Positions 35,860-44,838 of a stretch of DNA of 64,000 nt are shown one piece after another. The notes below the pieces were generated by a model that had not been told where the DNA came from, searched no databases, and worked only from the letters and a program-made list of their open reading frames with translations. The position numbers and the translations under genes are program-made. The stretch is taken from positions 186,001-250,000 of the forward strand of contig CAWFKS010000001.1 of NCBI GenBank assembly GCA_963816435.1, written 5' to 3'. The DNA is from CAWFKS01 sp963816435 (lineage in GTDB: Bacteria > Pseudomonadota > Alphaproteobacteria > Rhizobiales > Rhizobiaceae). How positions within the stretch are numbered: position 1 is the first letter of the stretch; every line of letters begins with the position of its first letter.

Positions 35860-36230
35860 CTGGCGCTGCGGCCAGCCCGCAAACGTGGACAGCCGCGCGG
35901 CCTGGCATCGACCAACCTGCTGTTCCTACTCGCTGCTCCGCTTCTCTACTCCCTCATCTATCCCCGCCTTCTCCGCCTCGCTTATCCTTCACCCATTCCG
36001 CCGCGCGGGAAACGGGTGTGCACACCGAACATCCGGGCGGCGGGACGGTACCGGATCGGCCGCGCTTCGGTGGCGCGGCTTCGCAGAGCGTTAGGTCCGG
36101 GCCCTGCCGACGGCTTGCGGGGGCTGACCCCTCCGCTCCCGGACGCGGGGCAGGATGCCGGACGGGCGGCCGCAAGGTCGCACGAATTAGAATAGATGAG
36201 CGTCCGAACGGCCGCCCGTCTTCCCAGCCT

Positions 36231-36272
36231 TCCTCATCCTGAGGTGCTCGCCGCAGGCGAGCCTCGAAGGAG
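36231..36272. repeat. Hairpin repeat (CTCATCCTGAGGTGCTCGC type)
   Basis: CCTCATCCTGAGGTGCTCGC, GCA, then GGCGAGCCTCGAAGGAG. The stem GCTCGCC/GGCGAGC has seven perfect pairs and a three-base loop. This motif is a common dispersed repeat in Bradyrhizobium/Mesorhizobium-type genomes. Confidence 0.65.
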
Positions 36273-36342
36273 CGGCAGGCGCGGGTTCTTTGACAATGGC
36301 CAGACGCTGAGAGCCGGGCGTGGCGATGAAGAAGTTGCGCAG

Positions 36343-36542
36343 GCGGCGATGCCGGCGAATCCCTCCCCCTCGAGGGGAGGGTGGACCGGAGCGTAGCGAC
36401 GGGACGGGTGGGGTAGCCTCGGCCGTGCTCGACGCAGGGAATCTGCAGCGGCGAACAGCAGGCTGCGCGGCCGCCCGTCTGCGACGACCCCACCCCGATC
36501 CGCTGGCGCGGATCGACCCTCTCCTCGAGGGGGAGGGAGGCG
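36343..36542. repeat. Dispersed palindromic intergenic repeat, copy 2
   Basis: Second copy of the element at 35681, same orientation, with a roughly 20-base insertion near the left end (ACCGGAGCGTAGCGACGGG). Shared blocks include GATGCCGGCGA, GGGACGGGTGGGGTAGCCTC, GGAATCTGCAGCGGC or its variant, and GACGACCCCACCCCGATCCG. Confidence 0.75.
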
Positions 36543-36558
36543 GCGGCGCCGAAGACGC

Positions 36559-36732
36559 GCGTCATCCCGGCCGACGAGCGCAGCGGGGAGAGCCGGGACC
36601 CGTTGAGAGGCGCGGCCGGGACTCCAGTCGTCACAGCCCGAGAGTGCCGGGTCGAGGACCGGGCCGTTCCGACGATTTCCGGACCAATGGGTCCCGGCTC
36701 GCGGTCGCAAGCTCCCTTGGCCGGGATGACGC
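36559..36732. repeat. Inverted repeat element, CGTCATCCCGGCC type
   Basis: GCGTCATCCCGGCC at 36559-36572 is matched by GGCCGGGATGACGC at 36719-36732, and GCCGGGACCC near 36592 by GGGTCCCGGC near 36690. The whole 174-base unit can fold on itself. A dispersed non-coding element, not a gene. Confidence 0.7.
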
Positions 36733-36860
36733 GGAGATGTGGCGGGCGCTCCTGACGGGCGAGGAAAGGCGCGCTGACGTGCCCCCCGCCGCCGGCGCCT
36801 CGTTCACCCCTTGCCCGTCAAACCAATCCATCCGACAGTGGAAGCAACGAGGGAGGAGAA

Positions 36861-38514
36861 ATGGCAGAGCAGGCGGACGCGATCGTCGTGGGGGCGGGGC
36901 TTGCCGGGCTGGTCGCGGCGGCGGAACTGGCCGATGCCGGCAAGCGCGTGATCGTGGTCGAGCAGGAAGGCGAGAATTCGGTCGGCGGCCAGGCGTTCTG
37001 GTCGCTCGGCGGGCTGTTTTTCGTGGACAGCCCCGAGCAGCGGCGGCTCAGAATCCGCGACAGCCGCGAACTGGCATTGCAGGACTGGATGGGGTCGGCC
37101 GGGTTCGACCGCGACGAGGATTTCTGGCCGCGCAGGGTCGCGGAGGCCTATGTGGATTTCGCCGCCGGCGAGATGCGGCCGTGGCTCCACCAGATGGGCA
37201 TGCGCTGGTTCCCGGTGGTCGGCTGGGCCGAGCGCGGCGGCTCGTTTGCCGACGGCCACGGCAATTCGGTGCCGCGCTTCCACATCACCTGGGGCACGGG
37301 GCCGGGCGTCGTCGAGCCGTTCGAGCGGCGGGTGCGCGAGCATGTGGCGTCGGGCCGCGTCGCGCTGAAATTCCGCCATCGCGTCAACCGCATCGCGAAA
37401 TCGAAGGGGGCGGTCGCCGGCGTGGCGGGCGACGTGCTGGAGCCGTCGGCGGTCGAGCGCGGGCAGAAATCCGGCCGCGAGGTGGTCGGCGACTTCGAAC
37501 TTTCGGCGCCGGTCGTGATCGTCGCCTCCGGCGGCATCGGCGGCAATCTCGACCTGGTGCGGAAGAACTGGCCCGTCGAACGGCTTGGGCCGGCGCCGAA
37601 GACCATGGTCTGCGGCGTGCCGCACCACGTCGACGGCCGCATGATCGGCATCACGAAAAAGGCCGGCGGCGCGACGATCAACACCGACCGCATGTGGCAC
37701 TACACCGAAGGCGTGAAGAACTGGGCGCCGATCTGGCCCGCCCACGGCATCCGCATCCTGCCCGGCCCGTCCTCGATGTGGTTCGACGCCACCGGCAACC
37801 GGCTGCCGGCGCCGTGCCTGCCCGGTTTCGACACGCTGGCGACGCTCAAGCACATTCTGGCCACCGGCCACGAATATTCCTGGTTCGTGCTCACCCAGAA
37901 GATCATCGAGAAGGAATTCGCGCTGTCGGGCTCCGAGCAGAACCCGGACTTCACCTCCAAGAAATGGCGCGAGGTGCTGAAGAGCCGGCGCGGGGCAGGG
38001 GCGCCGCCGCCCGTCGAGGCCTTCAAGGAAAAGGGCGAAGACTTCGTCGTGAAGGACAATCTCGCCGACCTCGTCGCCGGCATGAACGCGCTGACCGGCA
38101 AGGCGCTGATCGACCACGACCGGCTGAAGGCGCAGATCGTGGCGCGCGACCGGGAGCTCGACAATCCGTTTTCCAAGGACGCGCAGATCACCGCGATCCA
38201 CGGCGCGCGGCGCTATCTCGGCGACAGGCTGATCCGCACCGCCAGGCCGCACAAGATGCTCGATCCGAAGAACGGCCCGCTGATCGCGGTCAGGCTCAAC
38301 ATCCTGACGCGCAAGACGCTCGGCGGCATCCACACCAATCTCGATTCGCAGGTGCTCGACGCTGCCGGCGAGCCTGTCCCGGGGCTTTTCGCGGCCGGGC
38401 GAGGCGGCCGGCTTCGGCGGTGGCGGCTACCACGGCTACAACGCGCTGGAGGGAACGTTCCTCGGCGGCTGCATCTTTTCGGGCCGCAACGCCGGGAGGG
38501 CGGCGGCACGATGA
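36861..38514 (+). pseudogene. FAD-binding dehydrogenase (KsdD-like), frameshifted near C-terminus
   Basis: Flavoprotein of the fumarate reductase/3-ketosteroid-dehydrogenase family. N-terminal dinucleotide fold AIVVGAGLAGLVAAAELADA, then QAFWSLGGLFFVDSPEQRRL, and a substrate-domain end RKTLGGIHTNLDSQVLDAAG. The conserved FAD-closing C-terminus (EAAGFGGGGYHGYNALEG, then FLGGCIFSGRNAGRAAAR) lies in another frame: GGCCGGGCGAG at 38397-38399 has one extra G. Corrected, the gene is about 550 residues and ends by ATGA overlap with the FMO. Uncorrected, it appears fused to the FMO in a 990-residue reading frame, which is an artefact. First gene of a catabolic-type operon. Confidence 0.88.
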
Positions 38515-39833
38515 GCGTCGAGCCGAAAGTCGCTGTCGTCGGGGCGGGGCCGGCGGGGCTGGCGACGGCCCGCGCGCTCGGCGCGGCCGGCATCGACTAC
38601 ACGGTGTTCGAGCGCCACAGCGACGTCGGCGGGCTGTGGGATCCGGAAAATCCCGGCTCGCCCGTCTATGACAGCGCCCACTTCATATCGTCGAAGACGA
38701 TGTCGGGCTTCGCCGGCTTCCCGATGCCGGACGACTATCCGGACTATCCGTCGAACCGGCAGATCCTCGCCTATATCCGGGCCTTCGCCGACCATGCCGG
38801 CCTGCGCGACAAGATCCGCTTCAACACCGAGGTGTCGGCGGCGGAGCGCACCGACGAGGGCTGGCGCCTGCAGCTCGGCGACGGCACGACCGAGGAGTTC
38901 ACCCATCTGGTGGCCGCGCCCGGCACCAACTGGCAGCCGCGCGTTCCCGAACTGCCGGGGAAGTTCGACGGCGAGGTGATCCACTCGGTCGAATACCGCG
39001 GCGGCTCGCAGCTGCGCGGACGGCGCGTGCTGGTCGTGGGGGCGGGCAATTCGGGCTGCGACATCGCCTGCGATGCCGCACGCCACGCCGATGCCGCCTT
39101 CATTTCGCTGCGGCGCGGCTACCATTTCATCCCGAAGCACATTTTCGGCAAGCCGTCCGACGTCTTCGCCGAGGAAGGCCCGCACCTGCCGCTGTGGGTC
39201 ACCCAGCGTGTCTTCGGCGCGATGCTGCGCGTCATCGTCGGCGACCTGACAAAGCTCGGACTGCCGAAGCCCGACCACAAGCTGTTCGAGAGCCACCCCA
39301 TCCTCAACGACCAGCTGCTGCACCATTTGCGGCACGGCGACATCCGCGCCAAGGGCGATGTCGAGCGGCTCGACGGCGACGGCGTCGTGTTCAGGGACGG
39401 CAGCCGCGAGACCGTCGATCTGGTCATCCTGGCGACCGGCTACGACTGGCCGATCCCGTTCGTCGACCACGCGGTGCTGGAATGGGAAGGCGGCCGGCCG
39501 GTGCTGTGGATGAACGTCTTCGCGCCCGAAGACCCGCGGCTGTTCGTGGCCGGCTTCGTGGAGACGAACGGCGGCGCCTACTCCTTCTTCGACGACCAGG
39601 CCGGGCTGATCGCGCAGGCGATCCGGCAGGAGGTGGAGAACGAGGCGGCGCATCGTCGCTTCCGCGAGCACATGACGCAGATGCCCGACCTGTCGGGCGG
39701 CATCCGCTTCGTTGCCTCCGACCGCCACCTCCACTATGCCGATGCCGAAACCTACCGCAGGGCAATCAAGCAGGTGCGCAAGACGCAAGGCTGGACCCAC
39801 CCGGCCAAAAGCGACCGGCCCGACGGCGATTGA
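38511..39833 (+). CDS. Flavin-containing monooxygenase (class B)
   Basis: NADPH- and FAD-dependent monooxygenase of 440 residues. FAD motif VAVVGAGPAGLATARALGAA at the N-terminus, FMO signature FDGEVIHSVEYR (F-x-G-x3-H-x3-Y/F) around residue 150, and NADPH motif VLVVGAGNSGCDIACDAARH. An ATGxxx-type motif ILATGYDWPIPF is near residue 305. Oxygenates soft nucleophiles (N, S) or ketones; the substrate is unknown. ATG overlaps the dehydrogenase stop once the frameshift is repaired. Confidence 0.9.
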   Translation: MSVEPKVAVVGAGPAGLATARALGAAGIDYTVFERHSDVGGLWDPENPGSPVYDSAHFISSKTMSGFAGFPMPDDYPDYPSNRQILAYIRAFADHAGLRDKIRFNTEVSAAERTDEGWRLQLGDGTTEEFTHLVAAPGTNWQPRVPELPGKFDGEVIHSVEYRGGSQLRGRRVLVVGAGNSGCDIACDAARHADAAFISLRRGYHFIPKHIFGKPSDVFAEEGPHLPLWVTQRVFGAMLRVIVGDLTKLGLPKPDHKLFESHPILNDQLLHHLRHGDIRAKGDVERLDGDGVVFRDGSRETVDLVILATGYDWPIPFVDHAVLEWEGGRPVLWMNVFAPEDPRLFVAGFVETNGGAYSFFDDQAGLIAQAIRQEVENEAAHRRFREHMTQMPDLSGGIRFVASDRHLHYADAETYRRAIKQVRKTQGWTHPAKSDRPDGD

Positions 39834-39865
39834 CGCAGTACCGACCCCCCGGAACGAGCAATCCG

Positions 39866-40552
39866 ATGAGCGCAATGACGACAGACTACGAACCCGTCCC
39901 GCTGCCCGATTTCCGCGAGCTGCCGCTCGAGGAGATGCGGGCGCGCGCCAAGGCCTTCTATGACGACATCCGCAAGCGTCACACCGTGCGCGAGTTTTCC
40001 GACCGGCCGGTGCCGCGCGACATCATCGAGACCTGCATCATGGCTGCCGCCACGGCGCCGAACGGCGCCAACCACCAGCCGTGGCACTTTGCCGTCATCG
40101 GCGATCCGGCGGTGAAGAAGCGGATTCGAGAGGCGGCCGAAGCCGAGGAACGCGCCTTCTACGAGGGGCGGGCGGGCGAGGAGTGGCTGGCGGCGCTGAA
40201 GCCGCTCGGCACCGATCCGCAAAAGCCGTTCCTGGAAGAGGCGCCGTGGCTGATCGCGATCTTCGGCGAGCGCCGCAGCCGATCGGCCGACGGGGTGATG
40301 CGCAAGAACTACTACGTGCCCGAATCCGTCTCGATCGCCGCCGGCTTCCTGATCGTGGCGCTGCACGAGGCGGGGCTGGCCACGCTGACGCATACGCCGA
40401 ACCCGATGGGGTTCCTCAACGAGATCTGCGGGCGCGACCCGCACGACAAGCCCTACATCCTGATGGTCGTCGGCTATCCGAAGGAAGGCGCCACAATCCC
40501 GGCGCATGCGACGGAGAAGAAGGCGCTTTCGGAGATCGCGACCTTTCTGTAG
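39866..40552 (+). CDS. Nitroreductase family protein
   Basis: FMN-dependent oxidoreductase, 228 residues. RKRHTVREFSDRPVPRDIIE at about residue 35 (FMN phosphate binding), AAATAPNGANHQPWHFAVIG, and the C-terminal TLTHTPNPMGFLNEICGRDP. The long N-terminus and the Tyr/Asp-rich middle are like iodotyrosine deiodinase and related BluB-side members; I do not assign a substrate. Thirty-two bases after the FMO, same strand. Confidence 0.9.
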   Translation: MSAMTTDYEPVPLPDFRELPLEEMRARAKAFYDDIRKRHTVREFSDRPVPRDIIETCIMAAATAPNGANHQPWHFAVIGDPAVKKRIREAAEAEERAFYEGRAGEEWLAALKPLGTDPQKPFLEEAPWLIAIFGERRSRSADGVMRKNYYVPESVSIAAGFLIVALHEAGLATLTHTPNPMGFLNEICGRDPHDKPYILMVVGYPKEGATIPAHATEKKALSEIATFL

Positions 40553-40593
40553 GTCCGGTCCGCGCCTTCCAACCTCGCAGGAAACACGCCTCG

Positions 40594-41766
40594 ATGACGC
40601 ACCCGATGACGCAATTGACCAATCAGGACCTGATCGAGCTCGTCGAATGGCGGCGCGAGCTGCACCAGATGCCGGAGATCTCCAACGAGGAGGAGGCCAC
40701 GGCGCGCGAGGTCGAGGCATTCCTGTCCGAGACCGAGCCGGACCGGGTGATCTCGGGAATGGGCGGCCACGGCGTCGCTTTCGTCTACGAGGGCAGGGCG
40801 CCGGGGCCGACGCTGCTGTTCAGGGCCGAACTCGACGCGCTGCCGATCGAGGAGATCGGAGATGTGCCGTATCGCTCGAAGGTCCCCGGCAAGGGGCATT
40901 TGTGCGGTCACGACGGCCACATGGCCACGCTTGCAGGGCTCGGGCGCGTAATTTCGCGCGAGCGTCCCGCGACCGGGCGCGTGGTGCTGATGTTCCAGCC
41001 GGCCGAGGAAACGGGCGACGGCGCGGCCGGGGTCATCGCGGATCCCCGCTTCCCGGAGATCGCGCCGGACTACGCGTTCTCGCTACACAATCTGCCGGGC
41101 GTTCCGCTCGGACACGTCGCGCTGAAGTCCGGACTGGTGAACTGCGCCTCGCGCGGCATGCGCATCGTCTTGGAAGGAAAGACCGCGCACGCCTCGATGC
41201 CGGAAACCGGCGTCTCGCCGATGGCCGCACTCTCGCGGCTGATGCCGGAACTGACGGCGCTGAGCGGCGGCGTGGTGTCGTCGGAGGATTTCACGCTGGT
41301 CACCGTCACCCATGCGTGGATGGGCGAGGAGGCGCACGGCATCGCCCCGGCGCACGCCCATCTCTGGGCTTCGCTGCGGACGCTCAAGGATTCCCGCATG
41401 GCCGAGCTCGTCGCCCGGGCCGAGGCGCTGGTCGAGGAAGCCGCGCGCGCCGACGGACTGGAATTCTCGATCACCTACCACGAGGTGTTCACGCACTGCG
41501 AAAACGATGCCGAGGCCACGGCGAAGCTGATCGCGGCGATGGATGCCGAGAACGTGCCGCACGAGGAAGGCGAGGGCGGCATCCTGCCGATGCGCGCTTC
41601 GGAGGATTTCGGCCGGTTCGGACAGGGCGCGAAGGCGGCGATGTTCTTTCTCGGCGCGGGAACCGACCATCCGCAGCTCCACAATCCCGATTACGACTTC
41701 CCCGACGACCTCATCGGCATCGGCGCCCGCGTCTTCGCGCGCACGGCCCGCCAGATGCTGGGGTAG
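40594..41766 (+). CDS. M20-family amidohydrolase / metallopeptidase
   Basis: 390 residues. Di-metal hydrolase of the M20D (IAA-amino acid/hippurate hydrolase-like) group: RAELDALPIEEIGDVPYRSK, metal site LCGHDGHMATLAGLGRVISR (about residue 100), catalytic Glu in MFQPAEETGDGAAG, dimerisation-domain TAHASMPETGVSPMAALSRL, and C-terminal His in GTDHPQLHNPDYDFPDD. Starts at 40594 after CAGGAAA. Last enzyme of the four-gene operon, consistent with hydrolysis of an amide or N-acyl substrate. Confidence 0.92.
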   Translation: MTHPMTQLTNQDLIELVEWRRELHQMPEISNEEEATAREVEAFLSETEPDRVISGMGGHGVAFVYEGRAPGPTLLFRAELDALPIEEIGDVPYRSKVPGKGHLCGHDGHMATLAGLGRVISRERPATGRVVLMFQPAEETGDGAAGVIADPRFPEIAPDYAFSLHNLPGVPLGHVALKSGLVNCASRGMRIVLEGKTAHASMPETGVSPMAALSRLMPELTALSGGVVSSEDFTLVTVTHAWMGEEAHGIAPAHAHLWASLRTLKDSRMAELVARAEALVEEAARADGLEFSITYHEVFTHCENDAEATAKLIAAMDAENVPHEEGEGGILPMRASEDFGRFGQGAKAAMFFLGAGTDHPQLHNPDYDFPDDLIGIGARVFARTARQMLG

Positions 41767-41784
41767 CGTTTGCGTGACTTCGGC

Positions 41785-41806
41785 GTTCATACTATTTTGT
41801 ATGAAC
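41785..41806. promoter_or_regulatory. Perfect inverted repeat before antitoxin, probable operator
   Basis: GTTCATAC, TATTTT, GTATGAAC: eight-base perfect arms with a six-base AT-rich spacer, 15 bases before the antitoxin ATG. The AT-rich spacer could be part of a promoter. Arrangement is typical for toxin-antitoxin autoregulation. Confidence 0.7.
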
Positions 41807-41821
41807 AACGGAGTGCACAAT

Positions 41822-42100
41822 ATGGGACGCGATGGCCCAAAGGAACGCGCGACGTTTTCGCTTTCGAAGACGATAAAGAGCCGGCTCGACGAATCCGTGC
41901 CGAAGAGCGAACGTTCGCGCTTCGTGGAGGAGGCGATAGACCGCGCCCTGAGAGAAGATGCGCGCACGGAGCTCGCAAACTTCATGAACAGTCTGCCGAG
42001 ACATTCGGCAGGCAGCGAGGACAGCACGGAGGTCCTTCGCCGGCTGCGCCGAGGCTGGGACGGACGCGCGCCGGAGGTGCTTGACGGAAAGACCGGATGA
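41822..42100 (+). CDS. Antitoxin of a VapBC-like module (ribbon-helix-helix type)
   Basis: 92 residues. N-terminal MGRDGPKERATFSLSKTIKS with a beta-strand followed by helices (RLDESVPKSERSRFVEEAID), as in ribbon-helix-helix antitoxins, not the AbrB fold of the other three modules. The ATG at 41822 has GGAG eight bases upstream; an in-frame ATG at 41801 lies inside the operator. Stop overlaps the toxin start (ATGA). Confidence 0.8.
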   Translation: MGRDGPKERATFSLSKTIKSRLDESVPKSERSRFVEEAIDRALREDARTELANFMNSLPRHSAGSEDSTEVLRRLRRGWDGRAPEVLDGKTG

Positions 42101-42529
42101 TCGTCGTCGATGCGTCCGTATTCATCAAGCTGTTCAAGCGAGAGGATGACAGCGATGTCGCCCGCGCTCTGATCGACGCGCTGGTGGACGGTTCGGAGCC
42201 GTGGCTGGCGCCGGGCGTGGTGCTGTATGAGACGCTCGCCGGCGCACTGCACATCGGGCACTCCTTCGACGCCGTCCATGGACTATTCGCAAGACTGCGG
42301 CTGTTCGGCTTGCTGATCGAGGAACCGGGAAGGCAGGAGTTGATCGCTGGCCGAACGCATGGCGACCGCGGCGGCGCCGGGCGGGGGTTATCCCACCCTG
42401 TTCGACAGCATCTACCACGCCATGGCGCTGGAACGTGGCGGCGTGTTCGTTACTGCGGACCGGAAGCACGTGGACAGGACGCGTTCGTTCGGTGGCGTGA
42501 TGCTCCTGTCCGAGTGGGCTGGCGGCTGA
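42097..42529 (+). pseudogene. VapC-type PIN toxin, single frameshift
   Basis: First frame MIVVDASVFIKLFKREDDSD to EEPGRQELIA; second frame AERMATAAAPGGGYPTLFDS, then IYHAMALERGGVFVTADRKH and the end SEWAGG. PIN acids are in VVDASV, VVLYETLAG, PTLFDSIYHA and VTADRK. One extra G near 42349-42350 (GCTGGCCGAA for GCTGCCGAA or similar) breaks it. Corrected length about 143 residues. ATGA overlap with its antitoxin; convergent with the ABC exporter, gap three bases. Confidence 0.82.
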
Positions 42530-42532
42530 AGC

Positions 42533-44351
42533 CTACTCCGCCGCGTCGGCGGTGTTCCCGTCCCGGAAGGCCTCGGCGCCGGAGTGGAACTGCAGCCGGG
42601 CAAGCCGGGCATAGGCGCCGTTCTTCTTGACCAGGCTGTCGTGGGTGCCTTCCTCGACGATGCGGCCTTCCTCCATGACGAGGATGCGGTCGGCCTTGAG
42701 CACCGTCGCCAGCCGGTGGGCGATGACCAGCGTGGTGCGGCCTTCCATCAGGCGTTCGAGCGCTGTCTGCACCAGCTTCTCGCTTTCGGCGTCGAGCGCC
42801 GAGGTCGCCTCGTCGAGGAGCAGGATCGGGGCGTCGCGAAGGATGGCGCGGGCGATCGCCACGCGCTGGCGCTGCCCGCCCGACAGCGTGACGCCGCGTT
42901 CGCCGAGCTGCGTGGCGTAAGCTTCCGGCAGGGCGCGAATGAAGCCGTCGGCAAGCGCGTCGCGTGCGGCGGCCTCGATCTCCGCCTCGGCAGCGTCCGG
43001 CCGGCCGAAGCCGATGTTTTCGGCGGCAGTTGCGGCGAAGATGGTGACGTCCTGCGGCACGATCGCCATGCGCCGGCGCGCGTCGACCGGATCGGTGCGG
43101 GCGAGATCGACGCCGTCGACCAGAACCGCTCCACCGTCCGGGTCGTAGTAGCGCAGCAACAGCGAAAAGATCGTGCTCTTGCCGGCTCCGGAGGGGCCGA
43201 CGATCGCCACCGTCTCGCCGGGCCTGATGCGGAAGGAGAGGTTGTCGACGGCGATGCGTTCGGTGCGGATCGGGTAGGCGAAGGAGACCGCCTTGAACTC
43301 GACCTCGCCGCGGGCCGGCTCCGGCAGGTGCGCGGGATCGGAGGGTGCGGTGATAGCCGGTTCCTCTGCCAGAAGCTCGATCAGGCGTTCGGCTGCGCCT
43401 GCGGCCAGGCTCAACTCGCCCCAGACTTCAGACAGCGCCCCGAGCGCGCCGGCGGCAAACACCGAATAGAGCACGAACTGGCCGAGCGTGCCGGCTGACA
43501 TCGCGCCCGACAGCACGTCGCGCGAGCCGAACCACAGCACGGCCACGACCGACGAGAATACCGTGAAAATGGCGAAGAAGGTGAGGAAGGAGCGCGCGAA
43601 GATCGACGATCTCGCCGCCTGGAAGGCTGCCTCGACGGCGCCGGCGAACTTGCCGATCACCAGGTCTTCGTTGGTGAAGGCCTGCATCGTGCGCACCGCG
43701 CCGATCTGCTCGCTGGCGTAGGCCGTGGCGTTCGCCAGCGTGTCCTGCGCCAGGCGCGAGCGACGGCGCACCGATCGGCCGAAGGCGACCAGAGGCAGGA
43801 CGATGATGGGGATGGCGATCAGCACGAGCGCGGAGAGCTTGGGGCTGGTGAAGACCATCATCGCCACCGCGCCGATGCCGAGGATGGTGTTGCGCAGCGC
43901 CTGCGAGGCGGTGGCGCCGACGGCGGACTTGATCTGGGTGGTGTCGGCGGTCAGCCGCGACACGATCTCGCCGGTCTGGGAGCGGTCGAAGAAGGCGGGC
44001 GACAGGCGCGCGACATGGGCAAAGACGTCGCGGCGCAGGTCGGCAACGACGCGTTCGCCGAGCGTGATGACGAAGTAGTAGCGACCGGCCGAGGCGAGCG
44101 CGAGCAGCGCGGCGATCACCACCAGCATCGAGAAATAGTTGGCGATGAAGGTGGAGTCCGACGTCGAGAAGCCGTGGTCGATCATCCGCCGGACCGCCAG
44201 CGGCAGGGTCAGCGTGGTGCCGGCCGCCAGGAGCAGGAAGACGACCGCGCCCGACGACGAGGCGCGGATAGCGGAAGATGTAGGGGGAGAGACGCCGCAG
44301 CGGCCTGAGCGAGCGCCGCCGCCTCTCCGTCTCGCCGAAGGCATCGGCCAT
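42533..44351 (-). pseudogene. ABC exporter (permease-ATPase fusion), frameshift near N-terminus
   Basis: Half-size ABC exporter, about 605 residues when repaired. True start MADAFGETERRRRSLRPLRR at 44351 through LSPYIFRYPRLVV; then one extra G (CCC at 44251-44253 on the plus strand) moves the rest, AVVFLLLAAGTTLTLPLAVR onward, to another frame. Six TM helices, then an ATPase domain with Walker A GPSGAGKSTIFSLLLRYY, signature TLSGGQRQRVAIARAI, Walker B ILLLDEATSALDAES and the H-loop VIAHRLATVL. Resembles MsbA/lipid-A-type or multidrug exporters; substrate unknown. Confidence 0.9.
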
Positions 44352-44539
44352 GTGCACTGTCCTTGCCGGCGCCGCTTTCGGCGAAGCGGCACGCACTTGT
44401 GAATCCCGCCGGGCTGATGTATAGGCCCGCCGAACCTTGGCGAAGCCGTAGCCTTCATTGGCCGCGGCTTCAAGTTTTCCAGCGTGGGTGACTTCGCCGC
44501 AGCCCGGCCTGCCAGCCCGCAGCCAGCGAGGACCAGACG

Positions 44540-44761
44540 ATGAAATCCGAAATCCATCCGAACTACCACACGATCAAGGTCGTCATGACCGACGGCACCG
44601 AATACGAGACCCGCTCGACCTGGGGCGCGGAAGGCGACACGCTGCATCTCGACATCGACCCGAACTCGCACCCGGCCTGGACCGGCGGTCAGCAGTCGCT
44701 GGTCGACCGCGGCGGCCGCGTTTCGCGCTTCAAGTCGAAATACGCCAATCTCGGCATCTAA
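44540..44761 (+). CDS. rpmE: 50S ribosomal protein L31
   Basis: 73 residues: MKSEIHPNYHTIKVVMTDGT, then WGAEGDTLHLDIDPNSHPAW and VSRFKSKYANLGI. It has none of the CxxC zinc-ligand cysteines, so it is the zinc-independent form, as is usual in alphaproteobacteria. Followed by a strong bidirectional terminator. Confidence 0.97.
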   Translation: MKSEIHPNYHTIKVVMTDGTEYETRSTWGAEGDTLHLDIDPNSHPAWTGGQQSLVDRGGRVSRFKSKYANLGI

Positions 44762-44787
44762 TGCCGCGTCGGCTTCGCCGGCCAACG

Positions 44788-44817
44788 AAAAAAGCCCGCC
44801 GAACGGCGGGCTTTTTT
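44788..44817. terminator. Bidirectional rho-independent terminator
   Basis: A6, GCCCGCC, GAAC, GGCGGGC, T6: a seven-pair perfect stem with a four-base loop flanked by A and T runs. It serves rpmE from the left and yebC from the right. Confidence 0.92.
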
Positions 44818-44838
44818 CGTTTATGAAGGTCGCCAAGC

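Larger units (their letters stand above)
35438..36860. other. Gene-free stretch made of intergenic repeats
   Basis: About 1.4 kb without a credible gene. It contains two copies of a 180-200 base palindromic element, a hairpin repeat, and a CGTCATCCCGGCC-type inverted repeat (all listed separately), plus at 35655-35680 a partial CCGGCTTCCGGGATGACGC copy of the last type. Long open frames here are by-products of high GC content. The promoter of the following flavin dehydrogenase should lie near its right end. Confidence 0.7.

Noticed and set aside
35681..36542. CRISPR array
   Set aside because: Only two copies of a long self-complementary element, with no regular short spacers and no cas genes.
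35748..36634. Several open frames in the repeat region
   Set aside because: They follow repeat sequence on both strands, lack ribosome-binding sites and show no protein-like features.
36861..39833. A 990-residue fusion of a flavin dehydrogenase and an FMO
   Set aside because: The fusion exists only because of one extra G near 38397; removing it restores the dehydrogenase C-terminus and an ATGA overlap with the FMO start.
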